Positions 5,849 through 11,785 of a DNA stretch of 11,785 bases are shown here, in pieces. A program made the translations under genes and the position numbers. This stretch comes from DASUHT01 sp051955775. GTDB lineage: Bacteria > Actinomycetota > Thermoleophilia > Gaiellales > JAICJC01. The notes beneath the pieces were generated by a model, which worked only from the letters and a program-made list of their open reading frames with translations, searched no databases and was not told where the DNA came from. Where the stretch lies: assembly GCA_051955775.1 (NCBI GenBank), contig JBQCGJ010000235.1, forward strand, positions 1 to 11,785, written 5' to 3'. The stretch's first letter is position 1; each line of letters opens with the position of its first letter.

Positions 5849-8023
5849 GTGCACCTCAGGAACTTCACGAACCGGCGCAGACACAAGCACCAGAACGTGA
5901 AGCCGCACACCACGTTTCGCCCTGACATCCAGGGCATGCGGGCGATCGCGGTGCTGCTCGTTGCGTTCAATCATGCCGGCGTCCAGCGGCTCAGCGGCGG
6001 CTACGTGGGCGTCGACGTGTTCTTCGTGGTCTCGGGATTCCTCATCACCGGCTGGCTCCTGCGCACCATGCGAGACGAGAACAGCGTGCCGGTGTTCGAG
6101 TTCTACGCCGCGCGGGCCCGGCGTATCCTGCCCGCCGCGACGCTGGCCATCGCCGCCATCGCGTTTGCGTCGTACCACTACCTGAACTACGTGCGCGCGT
6201 TGTCCGCGTTGCGCGACGCGGTGTGGTCGACCTGCTTCGTGGCCAACATCCGCTTCGCGCAGCAGGGCACGGATTACTTCGCACGCGACAACCCACCCTC
6301 GCCGTACCAGCACTTCTGGACGCTCGCCGTGGAGGAGCAGTTCTACATCGTGCTGCCGGTGCTGCTCGTGGTGCTGGCCTTCCTGTTCCGCAGCCGCACC
6401 CCCTTCGGCAGGCGCATCGACTCGGCGTCCGTGCGGCGGATCGGGGTGGTGCTGGCGATCGGTGTCGCGGCCTCCCTGTACTGGTCGATCCACGACACGC
6501 CGATCAACCCCACCGGCGCGTATTTCTCCACGGTCGACCGCGCCTGGGAGCTCGGGATCGGCGCGCTGCTGGCGGTGTCCGCCACCCAGGTGTCACGTTT
6601 GCCCAGCTGGATCAAGTGCTCAGCAACCTGGGTCGGCCTGGCTGCGATCGTGTTGGCGGGCACGACGTACACCTCGGCCACCCAGTTTCCGGGCTATGCG
6701 GCACTGCTGCCGGTGCTCGGCGCAGCGCTCGTGCTGGCGGGCGGCATCGGATCGGCGGGGCGATGGGGAGCCGGCATCATCCTCAGCCGCCAGCCTCTGC
6801 GGCTGGTCGGCGACGTCTCCTACGGGTTCTACCTGTGGCACTGGCCGTTTCTGATCATCCCCATGGAGCACGTGGGGCATCCGCTCAGCCTGACCCGCAA
6901 CCTCGAGCTGCTGGCGGTGGCGTTCGCGGTCAGCCTCGTCACGTACGCGGTGTTCGAGAACCCGATCCGGCACAGCGAGCGGCTGACCTTCGACTTCCGC
7001 TCAAGCCTGCTTCTGTGGCCGGCGGCGCTGCTCATCGGCCTGTTCGTCAGCGCGTACTACACCGGGGTCATCCAGCGCCACATCGGTTCGAGCGTGGTCG
7101 CGGACAGCAGTGTGCTCGTCTCATCAACCAGCGCATCTGGCGCTCCGGGGGCCCAAAGGGCGCCCACGAACGCCGAACTGATCCGCGACGTCACAGCCAG
7201 CGTCGCTGCGTCACACCTCTCCAGTCACGTCGGCACCGACCTCACGCCGACGCCGAGCGACCTCGCGTCAGATCGCTGGTCGAACACTGCCGGTTGCTCG
7301 GTGCCGTTCGGCGCGATCACAACTGGCCGCATCTGCCCGATGGGGGACACGTCCGCGGCTCGCACGATCGTGCTGTTCGGCGACTCCCACGCCAAGATGT
7401 GGATGGGCCCGATCCTCGACTTTGCACGAGCGCAGCACTGGCGAGTGGTGCCGTTGATGAAAGACGGGTGCGTGTCCGCGGAGTGGACGCAACTCTCCGC
7501 AACCAACCAGTCGGGGCTGTACCAGCAGGCCGGCCCGTGCCGGAAGTGGGACACCTGGGCGCTTGGAGTGATGCGAAAGCTGAAACCGAAGGCGATTGTG
7601 CTGGGTACGAACTACGGCATCGACCGGTATGCCAGTGCGGTCAGTCCGCTCCAGGCTGCCGGCTTGTCGAACGAGGTGGCCGCTCTGGCGAGGGTCTCAC
7701 CGAAGGTGATCGTCATACAGAATCCCCCAAACCTTTCGCAGGACCCCGTCGACTGCCTGCTGCACAGCGGCGCCACCTACGGCTCTTGCACCTATCCGTA
7801 CACCAGTACGCTCCGCTCGTTCTACGAGCAAACCGGCAGCGCGATCACGGGTGCACACGGCACGGTGCTGCCCACCACGCAATGGTTCTGCGCAAGAGAT
7901 CACTGCCCGGTGGTGGTCGGAAACATCATCACGTACATCGACAAGACTCATGTTTCCCTGACATACGTGAACCAGTTGGCGGGCGCGTTCAAGCACCGGT
8001 TGCGCCAAGTGCTCACGAGCTGA
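5849..8023 (+). CDS. Acyltransferase-3/SGNH O-acetyltransferase (OafA-like), integral membrane
   Basis: A 724-residue two-domain protein of the OafA/OatA type, which moves acetyl groups across the membrane and onto an extracytoplasmic glycan (peptidoglycan, teichoic-type polymer or exopolysaccharide). Residues 23-405 are the polytopic acyltransferase-3 domain: FRPDIQGMRA (23-32), conserved His42 in FNHAG, YVGVDVFFVVSGFLIT (52-67), RARRILP (89-95), FWTLAVEEQFY (156-166), and YGFYLWHWPFL (325-335). A Ser/Thr/Ala-rich linker (about 415-475) leads to the outside SGNH domain, with the nucleophile in GDSH (511-514, Ser513) and the acid/base pair in DKTH (Asp698, His701). Cysteines in this domain (483, 496, 541, 564, 636, 647, 681, 686) could form disulfides. 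The GTG start gives a very basic cytoplasmic lead. Base composition drops in the SGNH part. The target polymer is not known. Confidence 0.88.
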   Translation: MHLRNFTNRRRHKHQNVKPHTTFRPDIQGMRAIAVLLVAFNHAGVQRLSGGYVGVDVFFVVSGFLITGWLLRTMRDENSVPVFEFYAARARRILPAATLAIAAIAFASYHYLNYVRALSALRDAVWSTCFVANIRFAQQGTDYFARDNPPSPYQHFWTLAVEEQFYIVLPVLLVVLAFLFRSRTPFGRRIDSASVRRIGVVLAIGVAASLYWSIHDTPINPTGAYFSTVDRAWELGIGALLAVSATQVSRLPSWIKCSATWVGLAAIVLAGTTYTSATQFPGYAALLPVLGAALVLAGGIGSAGRWGAGIILSRQPLRLVGDVSYGFYLWHWPFLIIPMEHVGHPLSLTRNLELLAVAFAVSLVTYAVFENPIRHSERLTFDFRSSLLLWPAALLIGLFVSAYYTGVIQRHIGSSVVADSSVLVSSTSASGAPGAQRAPTNAELIRDVTASVAASHLSSHVGTDLTPTPSDLASDRWSNTAGCSVPFGAITTGRICPMGDTSAARTIVLFGDSHAKMWMGPILDFARAQHWRVVPLMKDGCVSAEWTQLSATNQSGLYQQAGPCRKWDTWALGVMRKLKPKAIVLGTNYGIDRYASAVSPLQAAGLSNEVAALARVSPKVIVIQNPPNLSQDPVDCLLHSGATYGSCTYPYTSTLRSFYEQTGSAITGAHGTVLPTTQWFCARDHCPVVVGNIITYIDKTHVSLTYVNQLAGAFKHRLRQVLTS

Positions 8024-8038
8024 TACCCCGGAGCCGGA

Positions 8039-8212
8039 TCAGCCGGTCTTGAGCGTCATCTGGTCCTGCACGTTGGGGTTGTGCACGACCACCACGGCGT
8101 GGTCGAACACCTTCCCGCACGAGTCGCACATCCAGCGTTCCCGCCGGTCGAGCCAGCGCAGCGCGCGGCGGTGGCAGGAGTGGCACTTGGGGACGGCGGC
8201 ACGTCGGCCCAT
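8039..8212 (-). CDS. Small zinc-ribbon protein (57 residues)
   Basis: A short frame from ATG 8212 to TGA 8041-8039. It begins with a basic MGRRAAVPKCHSCHRRALRW and holds two CxxC knuckles, Cys10/Cys13 and Cys29/Cys32, 15 residues apart, which is the layout of a zinc ribbon. The second half (VFDHAVVVVHNP) looks like a short strand pair. Such small ribbons bind nucleic acid or a protein partner; nothing here says which. It starts 9 bases after the stop of the second DedA gene, so it is probably the last gene of that operon. It ends 15 bases from the convergent acyltransferase gene. The four Cys in good spacing and the operon position argue that it is real. Confidence 0.7.
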   Translation of the reverse strand: MGRRAAVPKCHSCHRRALRWLDRRERWMCDSCGKVFDHAVVVVHNPNVQDQMTLKTG

Positions 8213-8221
8213 CCCACGAGC

Positions 8222-8830
8222 CTAGCCGCCGCTGCGGACGGCCTGCTCGCGGAGCCGGCGGCGGATCTCGAAGGCGACCGCCCCCAGCACCACGACAGCA
8301 GCCATGGCGATGGCGGCGTCGCGTCCCAGCACCTGATCGAGGGCGCCCACCGAGCCGGCGAACACATAACCCGCCAGCGTCACCGTGACCACCCACAGTG
8401 TCGCCCCGACCACGTTCCAGGCCATGAACCGGCGCACCGGCATGCTGCCCGCGCCCGCCATCCAGAAGGTCGGGATGCGCACGCCGGGCAGGAACCGCGC
8501 GAGCACCAGCGTCTTGCCGCCGTGCCGGGAGAAGAACCCGTCCACGCGATCGAGATGGTGCTGGCGCAGGAACCCACGGCGCACCGTCCAGCCCAGCAGC
8601 CGCTTGCCGACGGCATGTCCGATCAGATACCCCAGCAGGGCGCCGATCACCGCCGCCGCGAGCCCCAGGGCCATCACGGCCAGCAGGTTCAGCCTGCTCA
8701 GCGACGCCGTCGCCCCGGCCGCCAGCAGGATCGTCTCGGACGGGAACGGGATGCCGACCAGCTCCAGCATGACCGGGAAGAACACCGCCAGGTAGCCGTA
8801 GCGGGAGAACCAGTCGAGAACGGTGCTCAA
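8222..8830 (-). CDS. DedA-family membrane protein (second copy)
   Basis: A 202-residue DedA/VTT-family membrane protein, related to the copy at 3944-4534 but closer to consensus. The first reentrant region is MLELVGIPFPSETILLAAG (21-39). The core signature is FFSRHGGKTLVLARFLPGVR (99-118), with arginines 112 and 118 and the intact R-F-L-P-G-x-R motif, followed by WMAGAGSMPVRRF (123-135). Membrane helices run at about 45-75, 137-158 and 172-188, and the C-terminus is basic (RRRLRE). Family members flip lipid carriers or support envelope integrity and proton-motive force. The start is TTG at 8830, overlapping the TGA of the upstream gene (TTGA), so translation is probably coupled. Confidence 0.88.
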   Translation of the reverse strand: MSTVLDWFSRYGYLAVFFPVMLELVGIPFPSETILLAAGATASLSRLNLLAVMALGLAAAVIGALLGYLIGHAVGKRLLGWTVRRGFLRQHHLDRVDGFFSRHGGKTLVLARFLPGVRIPTFWMAGAGSMPVRRFMAWNVVGATLWVVTVTLAGYVFAGSVGALDQVLGRDAAIAMAAVVVLGAVAFEIRRRLREQAVRSGG

Positions 8831-9174
8831 AGCTCGCCTTCGGAGTCAACGGCGCGCTCGTACATGCGTCGCGACACCAGGGTCGGCAGCCGCTTCTCGG
8901 CCGCCCGCGTGAACTCCTGCTCGTACCGCGGCCGCTCCCGCGCGGCCATCGTCTCGGCGTATCGGTCGCGCAGCGCCAGCAGCTCCTCCTCGGCCTGCTC
9001 GACCAGGTCGATGTAGTCGCCGTAGGTCTCCTCGGAGTCCTCGGCGGCCGCCCGGTTGTACGCCCGCTCGGCCTCGGCCACGTCCGTCAGCAGGTCGCCG
9101 TGATCGGCCTCGAAGAGGTCGAGCTGACGGCGGATCACGTCCCGAAACCGAGTCCTGCGCAGGAGTCGCACCAT
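8827..9174 (-). CDS. Small helical protein of unknown function
   Basis: A 115-residue soluble protein with no signal peptide, rich in Arg, Glu, Ala and Leu. Heptad-like hydrophobic spacing at about 13-45 (VIRRQLDLFEADHGDLLTDV) and 52-100 predicts a helical hairpin or coiled coil. Two clusters of acidic residues (44-49 and 60-65) face basic ends, and there are no Cys residues or catalytic-looking motifs. I do not recognise the family. It lies between a lipoprotein gene (33 bases upstream) and the second DedA gene, whose TTG start overlaps its stop, so it may work with that membrane protein. The ATG at 9174 has no Shine-Dalgarno sequence; a TACACT hexamer 5 bases upstream suggests a leaderless internal promoter. 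Confidence 0.75.
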   Translation of the reverse strand: MVRLLRRTRFRDVIRRQLDLFEADHGDLLTDVAEAERAYNRAAAEDSEETYGDYIDLVEQAEEELLALRDRYAETMAARERPRYEQEFTRAAEKRLPTLVSRRMYERAVDSEGEL

Positions 9175-9179
9175 GCACC

Positions 9180-9185
9180 AGTGTA
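9180..9185 (-). promoter_or_regulatory. Candidate -10 element for the small helical protein gene
   Basis: TACACT on the minus strand (9185-9180) ends 5 bases before ATG 9174, the spacing of a leaderless start. No good -35 hexamer is visible 16-18 bases upstream (best GCGAAA or AGCGAA), so this is tentative. Confidence 0.3.
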
Positions 9186-9207
9186 CCGGCAGGGTGCGGG
9201 GATTTCG

Positions 9208-9621
9208 CTACCCCGAGGCGGGTCGCATGAGGCCCAGAGCGAGTGCCAGCTTGCCCCACCGGACGCCGCCCCGAGGACACGCGAACGTGAGCACGACGTG
9301 GCGCCCGGCGAAGCTCCCGGTGACCATCTTGCTGCCGGTGTCGGGGATCACCTTGCTGCAGTTCGGAAGCGGGTCGAGCAGGCGCGGCCGGCGGGCCAGC
9401 GCCGCACAGGCCGCCGCCGGGTCGGGCAGGTTGCCGCCCGCCGGCAGGCAGGTCAGCCGGTAGCGGTGCAGCTGCGCGTTCGCGATCAGACCGGGCCGGA
9501 TCACGATCTCCAGCTTGGCGCTCCTGGTGGCCGGCGCAGTCGTCCCCGAGTGCATCGAGCCGCAGCCCATGAGCAGGGCCGCAAACGCGGCAATCGCGGG
9601 TATGAGGATGGTTCGGCGCAT
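9208..9621 (-). CDS. Lipoprotein similar to Streptomyces subtilisin inhibitor (SSI)
   Basis: A 137-residue exported lipoprotein. MRRTILIPAIAAFAALLMGC is a signal peptide with lipobox LMGC (lipidated Cys20), followed by a Ser/Thr/Ala linker. The mature part has the SSI hallmark: YRLTCLPAGGNLPDPAAACA (54-73) corresponds to the family's LTC-x-P-x-GG-x-x-P-x-PA-x-AC pattern. Four Cys (58, 72, 88, 115) match SSI spacing, with disulfides 58-72 and 88-115 expected. The segment NCSKVIPD (87-94) aligns with the reactive loop CPMVYDP of SSI, which puts Lys90 at P1 and predicts inhibition of trypsin-like rather than subtilisin-like proteases. Most SSI proteins are secreted free, so the membrane anchor is unusual. 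ATG 9621 is chosen over the in-frame ATG 9669 because it gives a clean signal peptide. Possible first gene of the operon that includes the second DedA. Confidence 0.7.
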   Translation of the reverse strand: MRRTILIPAIAAFAALLMGCGSMHSGTTAPATRSAKLEIVIRPGLIANAQLHRYRLTCLPAGGNLPDPAAACAALARRPRLLDPLPNCSKVIPDTGSKMVTGSFAGRHVVLTFACPRGGVRWGKLALALGLMRPASG

Positions 9622-9670
9622 GCTGATCAGACGTTCGCCGCAGGCGCGTGGTTCCCGCCCCGCAATCATC

Positions 9671-9676
9671 TAGTGT
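9671..9676 (+). promoter_or_regulatory. Candidate -10 element for the EEP-family gene
   Basis: TAGTGT (9671-9676) lies 9 bases before GTG 9686, where no Shine-Dalgarno sequence is visible. A -35 box is not evident at the expected spacing, so support is weak. Confidence 0.25.
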
Positions 9677-9685
9677 GGACCGCTC

Positions 9686-10492
9686 GTGACGGCGCCCCCG
9701 CAGCTCCTGATCCGTAGCTGGAACATCGCGCACGGCCGCGATGTCCGGCCGGGACCCGGCTACGGCCACGCGTATCGCAAGCTGCTCGGCGAGATGGCCG
9801 AGCTGATGGTCGAGGAGGGACCCGACATCGTGATGCTGCAGGAGGTTCCGGTGTGGGCGGGCCCGGCTCTTCGCGAGCACACCGGCATGGGGATCACCCT
9901 GGCGCACACCTACGGCGCACACGTGCCGTTCATGCACATACCGCTGCCGCTGGCGGCCGGGGAGTGGCTGGGCCGGGCGCTGCCGCACGTCGTGCGCAGC
10001 CAGTTCGAGGGCCAGGCGCAGGCGGTGCTGTACGGCCCGGATCTGATCCTGGTCTCCGCCCGCCGGGTGCCGCTGAACCCGCGCACGCCGTTGCGCGGCG
10101 AGCCCCGCGTGGCCCAGCTCGTGCGGCTGCGCCACCGCGCCAGCGGCCGGGAGCTGGCGCTGGCCAATGTGCACGTCGACCCGGGCGGCGCCGCCGAGCA
10201 GCTGGAGGTGGCCGGATGGGCGCTGGAGCAGTTCGCGAAGGGCGCGCCGATGGTGCTGGGCGGCGACCTGAACGCACGCGCGGGCTCGCCGGCCGTGACC
10301 CGCCTACAGTCCCGTGGATGGCTGGAAGAGTCGGGTGACGTGAATGTCGACCACCTGCTGGTGCGCGGGCTGACGCTGGAGTGGGGGGCGACCAGATGGC
10401 GGACCGAGCGGCGTGACCTCCAGCTCGGGGGCACGATGCTGCGGTTGTCCGACCACGACCCGGTGGACGCGGTGGTGGCGTTCGATGCGTGA
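9686..10492 (+). CDS. Endonuclease/exonuclease/phosphatase (EEP) family protein
   Basis: A 268-residue soluble protein with the DNase I/exonuclease III-type fold, which hydrolyses phosphodiester or phosphomonoester bonds with a divalent metal. All expected active-site elements are present in order: Asn13 in RSWNIAHGR, Glu53 in VMLQEVP, His163 in ANVHVD, Asp194 and Asn196 in GGDLNA, Asp222/His223 in VDHLL, and Asp256/His257 in SDHDPV. There is no signal peptide or transmembrane helix, so it is probably cytoplasmic. The substrate (DNA, RNA, inositol phosphate or other) cannot be decided. The GTG at 9686 has no Shine-Dalgarno sequence. The stop codon overlaps the start of the aminotransferase-fold gene (ATGCGTGA, 8 bases), so the two are translated together. 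Confidence 0.85.
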   Translation: MTAPPQLLIRSWNIAHGRDVRPGPGYGHAYRKLLGEMAELMVEEGPDIVMLQEVPVWAGPALREHTGMGITLAHTYGAHVPFMHIPLPLAAGEWLGRALPHVVRSQFEGQAQAVLYGPDLILVSARRVPLNPRTPLRGEPRVAQLVRLRHRASGRELALANVHVDPGGAAEQLEVAGWALEQFAKGAPMVLGGDLNARAGSPAVTRLQSRGWLEESGDVNVDHLLVRGLTLEWGATRWRTERRDLQLGGTMLRLSDHDPVDAVVAFDA

Positions 10493-11594
10493 CCAGCTGC
10501 CGGCCCTCGACGGCGTCGCCTATCTGAACACGGGCACGTGCGGCCCCGTGCCCGCGGCGGCGCTGGACGCGATGCAGGACGAGCTGCGCTTCCAGACCAC
10601 CCGGCCGCGCATCGGGATGCCGTCCTACGAGCGGCTCATGGGAGTGCGCGACCGCGCCCGGGCAGCGGCCTCACGGGTGGTCGGCGGCGTGCCGGACGAG
10701 GTGGTGCTGACCGGCTCCACCTCGACCGGGGTGGGACTCGCCGTGGCGGGTATCGACTGGCGGGCGGGCGACCGTGTGCTGACCACGAGCGAGGAGCATC
10801 CGGGAGTGCTCGGCCCGCTCGACGTGCTGAGCCGTCGCCACGGCGTGGCCGTCCAGACCGTCGAGGCGGGCGATGTGGTCGACGCGGTCACTGCTGACAC
10901 GCGGGCGGTCGTCCTGTCCCACGTGCTGTGGACGACCGGCCGGGTGCTCGACCTGCCCGCCATCGCCGAGGCGGCGCACGCCGAGGAGGCGCTGCTGATC
11001 GTCGACGGCGCCCAGTCGGCCGGGAACATCGCGGTCGACGTGCACGCGAGCGACGCCGACCTGTATGCCTTCTCAGGTCAGAAGTGGCTTCTGGGGCCAC
11101 AGGGCTCGGGCGGCCTGTGGGTGCACCCGCGGATGCTGGACAGGCTGCAGCCGGTGCTCCCCAGCTACTTCACCTTCAACGCCGGCGCGGTGGGCGAGTA
11201 CCGGCCGACGGCTGCCCGCTTCGATCCGGGGACGATCGACCCGGTGACGCTGGCCGGCCTGGCCGCGGCCATCGAGTGGGTGGACGGTTTGCCGGGCGGG
11301 CGGGCGGCCTGGATCGAGGCCACCGCCGCCGCTGCCGACCGGGCGCGCACCGCGCTGCGAGACGTGCCCAGGGTGCGTGTGGTGGATCCCGGCGGCCCCG
11401 CGTCGGCGCTGATCGCGCTCGACCTGGACGGCCGCGACCCGGTGGCTGGCGCGGCGGCACTTGCCGAACAGGGCGTGCTGGTGCGCTCGATCCCCGGCAC
11501 GTCGTACATCCGTGTGTCGATCGGCGCCTGGGTGGGCGCCGACGACCTGGCCCGCCTCACCGCCGGGCTGGAAGCTCTACCCGCGGAGTCCTAG
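10485..11594 (+). CDS. Class V aminotransferase-fold PLP-dependent enzyme
   Basis: A 369-residue fold-type I PLP enzyme related to cysteine desulfurases and isopenicillin N epimerases. AYLNTGTCGPVP (12-23) is the family N-terminus. Ser/Thr 78-81 (GSTST) bind phosphate, and His105 in SEEHPG stacks on the cofactor ring. Asp174 and Gln177 (VDGAQSAG) hold the pyridine nitrogen and O3', and Lys200 in FSGQKWLLGPQG forms the Schiff base. Arg343 (YIRVSIG) should bind the substrate carboxylate. The flexible loop with the persulfide Cys of NifS/SufS enzymes is missing (RSIPGTSYIRVSIG), and the usual GHK is GQK, so it is probably not a desulfurase. Lyase, epimerase or transaminase activity are all open. 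ATG 10485 is used because homologous sequence begins there. It overlaps the EEP gene by 8 bases and the convergent HD-type gene by 18. Confidence 0.85.
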   Translation: MRDQLPALDGVAYLNTGTCGPVPAAALDAMQDELRFQTTRPRIGMPSYERLMGVRDRARAAASRVVGGVPDEVVLTGSTSTGVGLAVAGIDWRAGDRVLTTSEEHPGVLGPLDVLSRRHGVAVQTVEAGDVVDAVTADTRAVVLSHVLWTTGRVLDLPAIAEAAHAEEALLIVDGAQSAGNIAVDVHASDADLYAFSGQKWLLGPQGSGGLWVHPRMLDRLQPVLPSYFTFNAGAVGEYRPTAARFDPGTIDPVTLAGLAAAIEWVDGLPGGRAAWIEATAAAADRARTALRDVPRVRVVDPGGPASALIALDLDGRDPVAGAAALAEQGVLVRSIPGTSYIRVSIGAWVGADDLARLTAGLEALPAES

Positions 11595-11785
11595 CTCCGC
11601 AGAGATCGGCCGCAGGGCCTCGATCACGAATGTGATGTGCTCGTTCAGGTCGACGCCCAGCTCGGCGGCGCCCTCGACCACGTCCTCTCGGTTCACGCCG
11701 CGGGCGAAGCTGGGCTGCTTGAGCTTCTTGCGCACCGACTTTGCCTCCAGCGTGGCGATCCCGTCGGGCCGCACCAGCCCGCATG
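11577..11785 (-). CDS. HD-domain phosphohydrolase, C-terminal part (partial)
   Basis: The frame is open to the right edge and ends at TAG 11579-11577, showing the last 68 residues. CGLVRPDGI followed by KSVRKKLKQPSFARGVNRED and LGVDLNEHITFVIEALR agree with the C-terminal helices I associate with bacterial HD-superfamily metal-dependent phosphohydrolases, after the metal-binding HD residues. The HD motif itself lies outside the window, so the assignment rests on the tail only. A GTG at 11774 could be mistaken for a start, but coding-like sequence continues upstream of it. It converges on the PLP enzyme gene with an 18-base tail overlap. Confidence 0.6.
   Translation of the reverse strand, partial: CGLVRPDGIATLEAKSVRKKLKQPSFARGVNREDVVEGAAELGVDLNEHITFVIEALRPISAELGLRG

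Noticed and set aside
8031..8048. Possible terminator hairpin between the acyltransferase and zinc-ribbon genes
   Set aside because: The CCGG-ATCAG-CCGG stem has only four pairs and lacks a T-run on either strand.
9622..9669. Earlier ATG (9669) as start of the SSI-like lipoprotein
   Set aside because: It would put a charged, Cys-containing segment ahead of a complete signal peptide that begins at ATG 9621.
8846..10174. Long minus-strand open frame spanning several genes
   Set aside because: It runs through three better-supported genes on both strands and has no coherent domain.
10413..10484. In-frame upstream start for the PLP enzyme
   Set aside because: The extra 24 residues are Arg/Trp/Thr-rich read-through of the EEP gene's coding region; ATG 10485 gives the normal family N-terminus and an 8-base overlap.
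1..11785. Anti-phage system, CRISPR, prophage, IS or tRNA island
   Set aside because: I found no repeats-and-spacers, transposase, integrase, recognisable defence effector or tRNA sequence anywhere in the window.

Overview
The window looks like chromosomal DNA of a high-GC Gram-positive bacterium. Coding sequence is GC-rich with G/C-biased third positions, GTG/TTG starts are common, genes are tightly packed, and a LexA box of the Firmicutes/Actinobacteria type (CGAAC-N4-GTTCG) is present. My impression is an actinobacterium of the Thermoleophilia/Solirubrobacterales kind, from the general look of the proteins; this is inference, not proof. I see no tRNA, rRNA, CRISPR array, insertion sequence or phage gene.

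Layout. (1) 1-65, minus: first codons of an amidohydrolase, probably adenine deaminase, running off the left edge. (2) 66-539: gene-free, ending in a good promoter (470-498). (3) 540-3446, plus: a large membrane protein with two tandem Rho_N-like repeats, a LytR-CpsA-Psr (LCP) domain with degenerate active-site motifs, and a long acidic tail ending in a third membrane helix. (4) 5773 down to 3427, minus: an ImuB-like inactive Y-family polymerase, a DedA membrane protein and a GNAT acetyltransferase, headed by a promoter with a LexA box in its spacer. (5) 5849-8023, plus, divergent from the former: an acyltransferase-3/SGNH O-acetyltransferase. (6) 9621 down to 8039, minus: a lipoprotein resembling Streptomyces subtilisin inhibitors, a small helical protein, a second DedA protein and a 57-residue zinc-ribbon protein. 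(7) 9686-11594, plus: an endonuclease/exonuclease/phosphatase-fold protein overlapping a class V aminotransferase-fold PLP enzyme. (8) 11577-11785, minus: the C-terminal end of what looks like an HD-domain phosphohydrolase, running off the right edge.

Themes. Much of the window concerns the cell envelope: an LCP protein, two DedA proteins, a polymer O-acetyltransferase and a lipoprotein protease inhibitor. The second theme is the DNA-damage response: the ImuB-like gene appears to be under LexA control, and its two downstream genes may be co-induced. Several genes have a TANNNT -10 element only 5-10 bases before the start codon and no Shine-Dalgarno sequence, which suggests leaderless transcripts. 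The most unusual items are the LCP protein architecture, the solitary SOS-controlled ImuB-like gene, and the SSI-like lipoprotein with a predicted Lys P1 residue.
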